Shown piece by piece: positions 11,941 through 19,120 of a stretch of DNA of 34,774 bases. The notes beneath the pieces were generated by a model. That model had not been told where the DNA came from and searched no databases. It was given only the letters and a program-made list of their open reading frames with translations. Source of the stretch: a virus. Made by a program: the position numbers and the translations under genes. Within the stretch, counting starts at the first letter, position 1; each line of letters starts with the position of its first letter. The DNA lies in the IMG/VR virus record IMGVR_UViG_3300044615_000403, positions 1 through 34,774 of that record, one strand, 5' to 3'.

Positions 11941-12864
11941 ATGTCTTTTGCTGACCTTAAAAAGCAGTCTAAACTTGGTTCTTTGACCGCCAAACTGGTC
12001 AAAGAAGTTGAAAAAATGAATACTGGTAGCGGTTCTAGTGACGACCGCGTATGGAAACTGGATGTAGATAAGAGCGGCAATGGTTATGCCGTGATCCGTT
12101 TCCTTCCTGCTCCGAACGGTGAGGACCTTCCGTTCGTGAAACTCTACAGTCACGCATTCCAAGGTCCTGGTGGTTGGTATATTGAGAACTCTCTGACTAC
12201 TCTGGGTCAGAAGGATCCTGTATCGGAACTGAACTCCGAACTCTGGAACAACGGCACCGATGCTGGTAAGGAACTGGCACGTAAGCAGAAGCGTAAACTG
12301 ACTTATGTGAGCAACATCTATGTTGTGAAGGATCCTGCCAACCCTGCTAACGAAGGTAAAGTCTTCCTGTTTAAGTATGGTAAGAAGATCTTTGACAAAC
12401 TGACTGCAGCGATGCAACCTGAGTTTGAGGATGAAGAGGCGATTGATCCGTTTGACTTCTGGCAAGGTGCCAATTTCAAACTGAAGGCAAAGAATGTTGC
12501 TGGTTATCGTAACTATGACTCTAGTGAGTTTGCCGCTGCTGCCCCTCTGCTGGACGATGATGACGCAATGGAAGCAGTGTGGAAGAAGCAGTATTCCCTT
12601 GCCGAACTCGTTGCTGCTGACCAGTTCAAGACCTATGATGAACTGAAGAAGCGTCTTGAGTATGTGCTGGGTTCCAAAGGCACTCCTCGTTATCAGGATC
12701 CTGAAGACCTTGATGAGGACAACACCCGTGGTTCGACCCGTGAACTGACCGAAGACCTTCGTTCCGAACTTAGCAATCTTCAACCCACTCGTCGTGCTGC
12801 TGCGGTTGAGGAAGATGAGGATGATGATGCCCTGTCCTACTTTGCCCGTCTTGCCGAAGAGTGA
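11941..12864 (+). CDS. 32: Single-stranded DNA-binding protein gp32
   Basis: A 307-residue protein (T4 gp32 is 301). It has the basic N-terminal cooperativity segment (MSFADLKKQSKLGSLTAKL), the ssDNA-binding core with aromatic/basic strands (GYAVIRFLPAPNGEDLPFVK, GGWYIENS, YVSNIYVVKDP, GKVFLFKYGKKIFDKL) and a strongly acidic C-terminus (EEDEDDDALSYF) that contacts gp59 and other replication proteins. The Cys/His zinc ligands of T4 gp32 are not evident. The gene is relatively G+C-rich with uniform codon choice, as expected for a highly expressed gene. Confidence 0.93.
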   Translation: MSFADLKKQSKLGSLTAKLVKEVEKMNTGSGSSDDRVWKLDVDKSGNGYAVIRFLPAPNGEDLPFVKLYSHAFQGPGGWYIENSLTTLGQKDPVSELNSELWNNGTDAGKELARKQKRKLTYVSNIYVVKDPANPANEGKVFLFKYGKKIFDKLTAAMQPEFEDEEAIDPFDFWQGANFKLKAKNVAGYRNYDSSEFAAAAPLLDDDDAMEAVWKKQYSLAELVAADQFKTYDELKKRLEYVLGSKGTPRYQDPEDLDEDNTRGSTRELTEDLRSELSNLQPTRRAAAVEEDEDDDALSYFARLAEE

Positions 12865-13448
12865 AGTCTGATTACTACATTGAACGTGTAAGTAAGTCCG
12901 AAGCCGCAGAGTTACTTCTGCGGTTTCATTATCTTAAGGACTTTTCAAAAGGGTTCAAGTCAGGATACAATTATGGTCTTTTCAAGAAAAATGATTTTTG
13001 TCCGTTAAATATAGGTGGAATACAGGGAATTATTATCTTTACTGGACTCCCAGTTCCAGAAGTCGCGCAAGGAGCATTTGGACTTGGAAGAAATGAACAA
13101 CAAGGACTCTTCGAACTCTCAAGACTTTGCATCCACCCCGATACACAGTCACAGGAGTACAACATTACTTCTTGGTTCGTTGCAAAAGCGATTAGACAGT
13201 TTCGCAAAGACACAAAGGTATCAGCAATCATATCTTACGCGGATTCTGATTTTCACGATGGTACAATTTATCGTGCTTGCAACTTTAAATATTGCGGTCT
13301 TACAGACCCTAAGAAAGACTTCTACTATTCAGACGGCACCAAACATTCAAGAGGTAAAATAAAAGGTGCTGAAGGAGAATGGAAAGACCGCTCCCGTAAG
13401 CACCGTTATGTGATGATGTTTGATAAGAGTTTGGAACTCTTATGGTGA
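12861..13448 (+). CDS. Mom-like DNA base modification protein (GNAT fold)
   Basis: A 195-residue protein from GTG 12861, which overlaps the gene 32 stop as GTGA. The blocks FELSRLCIHPDTQ, NITSWFVAKAIRQFRKDTKV, SAIISYADSDFHDGTIYRAC and NFKYCGLTDPKKDFYY follow the order in the phage Mu Mom protein (LSRL, SWF, ALVSYAD, GTIYQATN, YTGL). Mom, a distant acetyltransferase-fold protein, converts adenine to an N6-modified form that resists many restriction enzymes. A DNA-protecting role next to the ssDNA-binding gene is therefore plausible. It could instead be another GNAT-like enzyme. The end overlaps the convergent gp53 gene by 9 bases. Confidence 0.72.
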   Translation: MKSDYYIERVSKSEAAELLLRFHYLKDFSKGFKSGYNYGLFKKNDFCPLNIGGIQGIIIFTGLPVPEVAQGAFGLGRNEQQGLFELSRLCIHPDTQSQEYNITSWFVAKAIRQFRKDTKVSAIISYADSDFHDGTIYRACNFKYCGLTDPKKDFYYSDGTKHSRGKIKGAEGEWKDRSRKHRYVMMFDKSLELLW

Positions 13449-14087
13449 AGTATTTCTTGTATTTTCTGTTTTTATAAGTCGGTTGTTGACATACTGAGAA
13501 GACTTTGGATAATACATAATATCCTTAAAGTCATTTACATATTGTTGTAGGTATCCTGGTTTTAGAACATATATTGAACGTTTTTTCTCATTCTTTCTAA
13601 CTTCATATTGAAAGTTAGAAATTCCAACAACTGGATTTAACGTTGTGTATGGATTATTTGGATTTGGTATTGTAAATGTTTTATCCACCACTTTACCAGC
13701 AGGAAGAATAAGTCTGTTTTTTGAGTCTCTGACTTCAGTTGTTTCGTAGAACTTAACATCATTTAAAATAGTTCCATACTTATTTTCAGCATAAAGATAT
13801 AAGTCTTTATCTGATAATGGCCACTGATCTCTTACGCTGGTAATATTTGCAGATAAAAGAACGACCCAATCATAGTCTGGAGCACCATAAATTTTTTCTG
13901 CAACTGTGTCTGGTCTTTCTCCTTCTCTGATTTCATACTTATTGAAGAGAGTAAAAACGTTCTGTAAGTCATCACGAAGTTTGACTCTTCTGAATAAGTT
14001 TTTTGCAGTCACATAGTCAAGAGAAGAATTTCTATCTTCAATGGGTGACTGGTATTGAATTTCTGGAAGTTCTCTGAAATAAGACAT
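13440..14087 (-). CDS. 53: Baseplate wedge subunit gp53
   Basis: A 215-residue protein (T4 gp53 is 196). MSYFRELPEIQYQSPIEDRN is the familiar start. The centre has the LysM-like segment in which YEIREGERPDTVAEKIYGAP leads to DYDWVVLLSANI, followed by DQWPLSDKDLYLY and a tail with GYLQQYVNDF. gp53 joins wedges together and to the hub during baseplate assembly. It is the last gene of the leftward operon gp4, unknown, gp48, gp53, with one base between the gp48 stop and this ATG. It is convergent with the Mom-like gene, and no terminator is evident between them. Confidence 0.88.
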   Translation of the reverse strand: MSYFRELPEIQYQSPIEDRNSSLDYVTAKNLFRRVKLRDDLQNVFTLFNKYEIREGERPDTVAEKIYGAPDYDWVVLLSANITSVRDQWPLSDKDLYLYAENKYGTILNDVKFYETTEVRDSKNRLILPAGKVVDKTFTIPNPNNPYTTLNPVVGISNFQYEVRKNEKKRSIYVLKPGYLQQYVNDFKDIMYYPKSSQYVNNRLIKTENTRNTSP

Positions 14088-14088
14088 T

Positions 14089-15105
14089 TTAGTAACCTAC
14101 TCCTGTTTTTCCTTCTTCGGTTTCATAATCTTCGGAGTAAATTGGATTGAGTTCTTTGAATGTCAAGGTCATTTGCATATGAACTGGTGTCCCATCTTGA
14201 TAAGTTGAATAAGTTCCAGAACCAGTGTAAGAAAGTTGCATATCAGTCAAAGCCATTGGTTTAAACTTATTCAAGAATGGATGCGTTTTATTACCACTTT
14301 TATAGGCAACTAAAAATACATCTGGAGATTTGATAAAAACTTTTCCAAGACTGCCAGTTGATGTTGATTTGGGAGTCATATGAATTTTAAATGCTCTAAT
14401 TATTTCTTTAACTTCTCTTGCTTCTCTTTCATCTCTCGGGGCAAAATCAAATACAAATGGAAAACTTCTAAGATTTACACCTTGAAAGAGAAGTTCTAGG
14501 TTTGGATTTAAAATTTGTCCAGAGGCTCTTGCGAGAATGCTTTGGTAACTAACACTTCCACCAACAGCATTAACTAATGCTCCACCGACTGCTGATGCAA
14601 TCAAATCTTTATTTGCTTCTGTTAATCCTTGCACCTCTGATCCAAATTTTTTGAAAAAAGTTCCAGCAGCTGCTGCTGCACCAAGAGGGTTTCCAACAAG
14701 ACTCGTTCCTGCTTTTAAACCAAAAGCTTCTAAAGGATTTAATGTATCATCTCCCCAAGTTATTGAGTTTGCATCTGATAAGTTTTGTGGAATTGGTAAG
14801 TAAATGTATTTTAAAGGTTTTGTATTTCTATTTGCTTCCGTTCCTGTTGGGATTGATGCCAAAGAAACAGTCTCTTCATTTATGGTAGTTTGATTATTTA
14901 CTGTTTTAGTTTCTAAATTTCCAGGTACAAATTTTGGTGCTTCATACTTTACAATTCTTATTTCCAGATAGTCGCTCTTGCTTTCAATTCTACGCAGCGG
15001 ATACCTATAACTCTTAGCTTTGGGTGTGCCATCATTGCTAGAGTTTTGAGTGTTTGAAACAAAACCATTAACTGCAGAGTTAAACCCTATGGATGGATCC
15101 AGCAT
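14089..15105 (-). CDS. 48: Baseplate tail-tube cap protein gp48
   Basis: A 338-residue protein (T4 gp48 is 364). The N-terminal part is disordered, then YRYPLRRIESKSDYLEIRIV, PLKYIYLPIPQNLSDANS, a long Ala/Gly-rich central segment and a C-terminal beta domain (NLELLFQGVNLRSFPFVFDF, PRDEREAREVKEIIRAFK, MALTDMQLSYTGSGTYSTYQ, MQMTLTFKELNPIY). The NPNLELLFQG-LR-F-F-F block is typical of tail-tube-fold baseplate proteins. gp48 sits on the hub dome and connects to gp54. An ACTAAATA motif precedes it. Confidence 0.85.
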   Translation of the reverse strand: MLDPSIGFNSAVNGFVSNTQNSSNDGTPKAKSYRYPLRRIESKSDYLEIRIVKYEAPKFVPGNLETKTVNNQTTINEETVSLASIPTGTEANRNTKPLKYIYLPIPQNLSDANSITWGDDTLNPLEAFGLKAGTSLVGNPLGAAAAAGTFFKKFGSEVQGLTEANKDLIASAVGGALVNAVGGSVSYQSILARASGQILNPNLELLFQGVNLRSFPFVFDFAPRDEREAREVKEIIRAFKIHMTPKSTSTGSLGKVFIKSPDVFLVAYKSGNKTHPFLNKFKPMALTDMQLSYTGSGTYSTYQDGTPVHMQMTLTFKELNPIYSEDYETEEGKTGVGY

Positions 15106-15114
15106 TATCCTTTT

Positions 15115-15522
15115 TTAACTATTTAGTCTAATATTTTGAAATGGTATCTCTTGCAAGTCTTTGACTTCGGATGGGAAGACTTCGTATATTTTTCCAGGTA
15201 TCTCATCCCACGTATATTGTCTTGTTTCTCCCCAGTGAAAGTTAATGCCACGAAATCCCCATTGAAAAACATCTGTCACGGCAACAAAGGGATTTTGATC
15301 GTATTGAATATTTGGAGTTTTAGGGCGATAAACAAAAATATAAAACTTACCAGGAGTTGGAACTTTAGGAGACTCTTGAATGACTTCAAGTAACTCAAGC
15401 ATCAAGTCGTCTGGATCTTCATTTCCAATAATGCCATCAAGAACAGGACGAACTCGGTTACGGTTACGATCAGTATCTGTAACTTTTTTTTGCTGTCTTT
15501 CTTTGAGACTTTTTCTAGGCAT
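15115..15522 (-). CDS. Conserved structural-operon hypothetical protein
   Basis: A 135-residue protein. The basic, probably disordered N-terminus (MPRKSLKERQQKKVTDTDRN) is followed by a compact beta-rich domain: PTPGKFYIFVYRPKTPNIQY, DVFQWGFRGINFHWGETRQY and IYEVFPSEVKDL. No catalytic motif is obvious. It lies between gp4 and gp48 and overlaps the gp4 stop by one base, so it is probably a virion or assembly protein. I recall similar proteins at this site in cyanomyoviruses, without assigned function. Confidence 0.7.
   Translation of the reverse strand: MPRKSLKERQQKKVTDTDRNRNRVRPVLDGIIGNEDPDDLMLELLEVIQESPKVPTPGKFYIFVYRPKTPNIQYDQNPFVAVTDVFQWGFRGINFHWGETRQYTWDEIPGKIYEVFPSEVKDLQEIPFQNIRLNS
15120..15127 (-). 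promoter_or_regulatory. Late-promoter-like ACTAAATA upstream of gp48
   Basis: On the minus strand ACTAAATA ends 14 bases before the gp48 ATG at 15105, inside the end of the upstream ORF. It would allow separate late expression of gp48 and gp53. Confidence 0.4.
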
Positions 15523-15959
15523 TACTTGATACCAAGTTCGTTTTCTGTGAGAACTTTGAACTCATATCCACGATCAGCGCACCATTCTTTTGCTGCTTCC
15601 CACTTTGCCTGATTTTTAGCATACTCATATGCCTCATAAAGATATTTTTTAGTTTGCCTTTGAGGTTTTGGTGGAGGCGCAGTCTGTTTATGTGGTTTAA
15701 TTTCAATCAGATACTTTTTAATATGACCGGTGCTTTCTTTAACTTTGATATAGAAGTCTGGGAAATATCTATGAGGTTTTGAGTCGATAGGGGAACGATA
15801 CCAAATAAACATTTCTTCAGAACCCCATTCTAAAATGTTTGTATTAGTGTCACAATAAACCATAAATTTTCTTTCCCACAAAGAGCGATAGACAATGTTT
15901 GTGGGATCTCCCTTATATTTGTTCGGATAAGACGGTTTATATTTTCCCCTATACGACAT
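15522..15959 (-). CDS. 4: Head completion protein gp4
   Basis: A 145-residue protein (T4 gp4 is about 150). MSYRGKYKPSYPNKYKGDPT, then IVYRSLWERKFMVYCDTN, SEEMFIWYRSPID and PHRYFPDFYIKV are characteristic of gp4 (also named gp50/65), which acts when the packaged head is completed and prepared for tail joining. The E-RYFPDF-x-EIKP layout resembles TnsA-like/restriction-endonuclease folds, so nuclease activity is possible. It is the first gene of the leftward operon, with a minus-strand TCTAAATA motif 29 bases upstream. Confidence 0.9.
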   Translation of the reverse strand: MSYRGKYKPSYPNKYKGDPTNIVYRSLWERKFMVYCDTNTNILEWGSEEMFIWYRSPIDSKPHRYFPDFYIKVKESTGHIKKYLIEIKPHKQTAPPPKPQRQTKKYLYEAYEYAKNQAKWEAAKEWCADRGYEFKVLTENELGIK

Positions 15960-15966
15960 CTAAATA
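15959..15966 (+). promoter_or_regulatory. Late-promoter-like TCTAAATA reading toward gp54
   Basis: Plus-strand TCTAAATA 30 bases before the GTG at 15997. It is one half of a symmetric divergent arrangement with the minus-strand copy at 15989-15996. Confidence 0.45.
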
Positions 15967-15988
15967 ACTATAACAATTCCATATAAGA

Positions 15989-15996
15989 TATTTAGA
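15989..15996 (-). promoter_or_regulatory. Late-promoter-like TCTAAATA reading toward gp4
   Basis: The minus-strand copy (TATTTAGA on the plus strand) 29 bases before the gp4 ATG. The two promoters face past each other, so each transcript begins within the other's upstream region. Confidence 0.45.
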
Positions 15997-16836
15997 GTGC
16001 CTACTCCCAGAAGGATATCAGATATCAAACCTCTGATAACTAACCTAGCACAAACTTCTCATTATGAAGTAGTCTTTGCTGGTTTATCTGCTCCATTAAG
16101 AGGTCACCTAGCATATAGAGGTCTAGATGCCAACTTCATTGGGGAAAGTATGGGATTGCTCTGTAGTTCTGCAGTTCTACCAGGAAGTTCTTTTGGAACA
16201 GCAGATATTGCAGGAAACTACATGGGTGTGGTTGAGAAGTTTGCTCATACTCGTTTGTTTACTCAAATTGATCTTGAGTTTTATGTTGATGCATCTTATA
16301 AAGCACTGAAGTTTGTAGAGCATTGGATTGAGTTTATTTCTTTTGGTTCTGGTGTATCTCCAGCAAGAGATGGATATTTTTTCAGAATGAGATATCCTCA
16401 AGAATACAAAACTGATGCAACTCGTATTATTAAATTTGATAGAAATTATAATCAACAAATTGAATACACTTTTTATGGTATGTTTCCCATTGCAATGAAC
16501 TCCGTTCCAGTTTCATATGCAAACTCGGATATTTTAAAAGTTACCGCATCTTTTAACTTTGATAGGTATGTTTGTGGTAAGACAACCAGTTATAGTGTTT
16601 ATGTTGGATCGGATAATAACAAAGTTTCTGGTCAGAAGACAAGCTTCTTAAATTCTAATGATACTGGAAATGTAACCAGACCATCTTTCCGCCCAGTATC
16701 ACCTGGTTTTTATGGTGGTGGAGTTGGTGCTTATGATGCAAATCAATATAATACTGTCACCGAAGCAAATAATGCAAGTGGTATTGTTCCGGTAAACCAG
16801 TGGAACTCTGTTGGTATGTCTGGACCTCAGCAATAA
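15997..16836 (+). CDS. 54: Baseplate tail-tube initiator, gp54-like
   Basis: A 279-residue protein from GTG 15997 (no ATG fits before PTPRRISDIKPLITNLAQ). A tail-tube-like beta core is visible: TSHYEVVFAGL at the start, RLFTQIDLEFYVDASYKALK, FVEHWIEFISFG, EYTFYGMFPIAMNSVPVSYA and ILKVTASFNFDRYV. The order strand, FYVD-x-YKA, W--FI and -GMFP resembles T4 gp54 (320 residues) and other tail-tube proteins. The C-terminal 70 residues are Gly/Asn/Ser-rich. gp54 lies between gp48 and the first tube ring; its gene faces away from the gp4-48-53 operon and is likely co-regulated with it. Confidence 0.7.
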   Translation: MPTPRRISDIKPLITNLAQTSHYEVVFAGLSAPLRGHLAYRGLDANFIGESMGLLCSSAVLPGSSFGTADIAGNYMGVVEKFAHTRLFTQIDLEFYVDASYKALKFVEHWIEFISFGSGVSPARDGYFFRMRYPQEYKTDATRIIKFDRNYNQQIEYTFYGMFPIAMNSVPVSYANSDILKVTASFNFDRYVCGKTTSYSVYVGSDNNKVSGQKTSFLNSNDTGNVTRPSFRPVSPGFYGGGVGAYDANQYNTVTEANNASGIVPVNQWNSVGMSGPQQ

Positions 16837-16838
16837 CC

Positions 16839-16846
16839 TCTAAATA
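16839..16846 (+). promoter_or_regulatory. Late-promoter-like TCTAAATA upstream of gene 26
   Basis: TCTAAATA 26 bases before the ATG at 16873, in the 36-base gap after gp54. Same form as the divergent pair at 15959 and 15989. Confidence 0.45.
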
Positions 16847-16872
16847 AAAATAACTGAACTTTATAGGATATT

Positions 16873-17595
16873 ATGCCTTTACCAACAATTGCGACTCCAA
16901 CTTATGAACTTGAGTTGCCTTCAAATAAAAAGAAAGTTAAGTATCGTCCTTTTCTAGTCAAAGAAGAAAAGATTCTCATTATTGCAATGGAGAGTGAGGA
17001 TCCAAAGCAAATTGCAAGAGCGGTTAAGGACGTAATTACGAACTGTATTTTAACCAAAGGTATCAAAGTAGATGAACTTTCTACTTTTGATATTGAATAT
17101 CTTTTCTTGAACATTCGCGGAAAGTCTGTTGGAGAAGATATTGAAGTCTTAATTACTTGTCCTGATGACGGAATGACTCAAGTTCCAACTTTGATTACTC
17201 TGGATGAAATCAAAGTTCAAATCAGTTCAGAACACACCAAAGATATTAAACTAGATGATAATCTAAGTTTGAGAATGAAGTATCCTTCAATGACTGAGTT
17301 CATTAAGAGTAACTTTAGCGTAGATGGTAGTTCTGTAACTGTAGATGAAACATTTGATCTTATTTCAACTTGCGTAGAGCAGATTTATAATGAAGAAGAA
17401 TCTTGGAGTGCCTCCGACTACTCTAAAAAAGAACTTCTAGAATTTTTAGAAGGACTGAGTTCAAAGCAATTCAAAGAAATTGAAAAGTTCTTTGAAACAA
17501 TGCCAAAACTTTCTCACACACTTACGGTTAAGAATCCAAACACTGGTGTAGAGAGTGATGTTGTCTTGGAGGGTTTAACGGCTTTTTTCGGGTAA
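16873..17595 (+). CDS. 26: Baseplate hub assembly protein, gp26-like (T4_baseplate family)
   Basis: A 240-residue protein with the T4_baseplate (PF12322) pattern: KKKVKYRPFLVKEEKILIIA, then KQIARAVKDVITNCI, KVDELSTFDIEYLFLNIRG and, later, the acidic helical half (ELLEFLEGLSSKQFKEIEKF). T4 gp26 is a hub-assembly protein; members of this family look like tail-assembly chaperones. The last codons GCT TTT TTC GGG TAA contain a T-TTT-TTC slippery site in frame, preceded by GGAGGG, and a -1 shift would fuse the product to the small ORF at 17598. Confidence 0.82.
   Translation: MPLPTIATPTYELELPSNKKKVKYRPFLVKEEKILIIAMESEDPKQIARAVKDVITNCILTKGIKVDELSTFDIEYLFLNIRGKSVGEDIEVLITCPDDGMTQVPTLITLDEIKVQISSEHTKDIKLDDNLSLRMKYPSMTEFIKSNFSVDGSSVTVDETFDLISTCVEQIYNEEESWSASDYSKKELLEFLEGLSSKQFKEIEKFFETMPKLSHTLTVKNPNTGVESDVVLEGLTAFFG
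17568..17589 (+). promoter_or_regulatory. Candidate programmed -1 frameshift site at the end of gene 26
   Basis: The heptamer T-TTT-TTC (17583-17589) is in the correct phase for tandem slippage, with GGAGGG (17568-17573) 9 bases upstream as an internal Shine-Dalgarno-like stimulator. After the shift the frame reads CGG GTA AGT and enters the ATG at 17598 with no stop. The predicted fusion is 299 residues. Confidence 0.6.
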
Positions 17596-17597
17596 GT

Positions 17598-17771
17598 ATG
17601 GCTCATGAAAGTCTTGAGTCATACTTCAAAACCAACTTTGCCTTGATTCAGCATCATAAATACTCATTGACAGAACTTGAAAATATGATACCTTGGGAAA
17701 GAGAAGTTTATGTTTCTCTTCTCCATAATTTCATAGAAGAAGAAAATCTTAAAAACAAAGTAAATGGCTGA
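17598..17771 (+). CDS. Small tail-assembly ORF, -1 frame extension of gene 26
   Basis: A 57-residue ORF in the -1 frame relative to gene 26: MAHESLESYFKTNFALIQHH, then SLTELENMIPWEREVYVSLL and an acidic tail. The MIPWEREVYVSLL block is like the FEREIYI motif in the distal part of many tail assembly chaperones. It has a poor ribosome-binding site of its own, so frameshifting may be its main route of expression. It overlaps the next gene by 8 bases. It could correspond in role to T4 gp51 or gp28, but I cannot support a direct match. Confidence 0.65.
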   Translation: MAHESLESYFKTNFALIQHHKYSLTELENMIPWEREVYVSLLHNFIEEENLKNKVNG

Positions 17772-19119
17772 ACTGGCATCACCCATCTTAGGTGGAATCA
17801 ATAGTGCTAGGGGAATGGTTTCTCCTAGACAGATGAGTGGTGCTATTGAAATAGAAAGACAGCAAGAAAGACAGCAGTTAATGTCTTCTGTTTCAAATTT
17901 AGTTGGTGGTTTGAATATTAGACTTGACCGTATCACCGGACAAATGGTTGGTCTAAGTCAGTCATTGCAAACTGTTTCTGCATCGGTTACACAAAATTCC
18001 TTTCTAGAAAGACAGAAAGAAGCGATAGAGCAAGAAAGAGAAAGAAGAGTCGCAGAGCAACAACTCAGGGAAGGTCAAGAAGCATTAGTCGAAAGAAAGA
18101 TTGAGAATGCAACTGTTGCGCCAGCACAAAAAGCTGCAGTCAAAGCGCAGTCTTCTCTTTCCCGTTTGATGGGATTCTTTACCTTATTATTGACTGGATG
18201 GTTAGCACCAAAAGTTATTGGTGGTATTGCATCTGCAGTTAAGTTTACGACTGATGCTTTAAATGGAGTTAAAAACCAAGTAGGTAAAGGTTTTAATCTT
18301 GCCGGAAATGTATTCAGAAATATCTACACGGGTCTTGCAGGAATTGTTGGATCAATCACTAGAACCACATCTAGAATCTCGCAAGCAATTGCAAACGGAC
18401 TATTCAAATATCCTTTTCAAGTTGTAAAAAATGCTGCACAGGGGACAATAGATAATATTAGAAACATTGTTCGTCCTGGCACAACAAATCCACCACCACC
18501 TGCTGCAGCACCAACAAGTGGAATAGCAGCAACTCCATCTTCTCAAATGGGACAGATGCTTAGGTCAGTTGGAAATCTGTTTCAAAATCCATTTGTGCAA
18601 GGAACTGCTGGAACTGCTGCTAATATTGCTTCTGGAGTTCCTGCAGGACAAGCAGTTATGGGTGCTGGAACAGCAGTAGCAGGTCTAACCGCACTTTCAA
18701 AAATACCATTCTTACCATTACCACTTAAACTACTGGGTGGATTTGCTTTATATTCTCCTCTTAATAACTTAGGACAAGATCTCTTTACTAAAGCTTCTGG
18801 CACAATGGCTGGATTTAATCTTCCAGAAGGTGCATTAGATGCATCCAGATATACTATGGCAGGAATGTCTGACGCTGCAGCGACCGTTCAAGCAAATGTT
18901 CAAACAACTGCATCTCCTGCATTAGTTAGAGCACAAAATCTTGGTCCAGCTCCTGAACCAGAAACAACCGTCGTTGTGACTGCAGGACAGCAACAGCAAC
19001 CAAGAGATGTGCCTGCAAACATGAACCCAGTCGCAAATAATATTCCATCTATTTCTTCGTCAAATCCTGATAATTTCTACGTGTATTATTCGATGGCAAA
19101 CTATAACGTGGTAGCATAA
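17764..19119 (+). CDS. Tape-measure-like hub protein 1
   Basis: A 451-residue protein of the kind that occupies the gp29 (tape measure) position. Residues 1-120 are helical, with an R/Q/E-rich coiled coil (IEIERQQERQQLMSSVSNLV, QEREREERRVAEQ-like stretch). A hydrophobic segment follows (LMGFFTLLLTGWLAPKVIGG), then Ala/Gly-rich sequence with a Pro-rich linker (PPPPAAAPTSG), a second hydrophobic part (residues ~300-340) and a Gln-rich, disordered C-terminus. There is no enzyme motif. It lies between gene 26 and the lysin-bearing protein, and both share a helix plus LTGW/MVGW membrane-like segment. Tail-length determination or hub core is inferred. Confidence 0.55.
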   Translation: MAELASPILGGINSARGMVSPRQMSGAIEIERQQERQQLMSSVSNLVGGLNIRLDRITGQMVGLSQSLQTVSASVTQNSFLERQKEAIEQERERRVAEQQLREGQEALVERKIENATVAPAQKAAVKAQSSLSRLMGFFTLLLTGWLAPKVIGGIASAVKFTTDALNGVKNQVGKGFNLAGNVFRNIYTGLAGIVGSITRTTSRISQAIANGLFKYPFQVVKNAAQGTIDNIRNIVRPGTTNPPPPAAAPTSGIAATPSSQMGQMLRSVGNLFQNPFVQGTAGTAANIASGVPAGQAVMGAGTAVAGLTALSKIPFLPLPLKLLGGFALYSPLNNLGQDLFTKASGTMAGFNLPEGALDASRYTMAGMSDAAATVQANVQTTASPALVRAQNLGPAPEPETTVVVTAGQQQQPRDVPANMNPVANNIPSISSSNPDNFYVYYSMANYNVVA

Positions 19120-19120
19120 G

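Noticed and set aside
11857-12783. 308-codon minus-strand ORF opposite gene 32.
   Set aside because: It is the shadow of a highly expressed, codon-biased gene; gp32 on the other strand is unmistakable.
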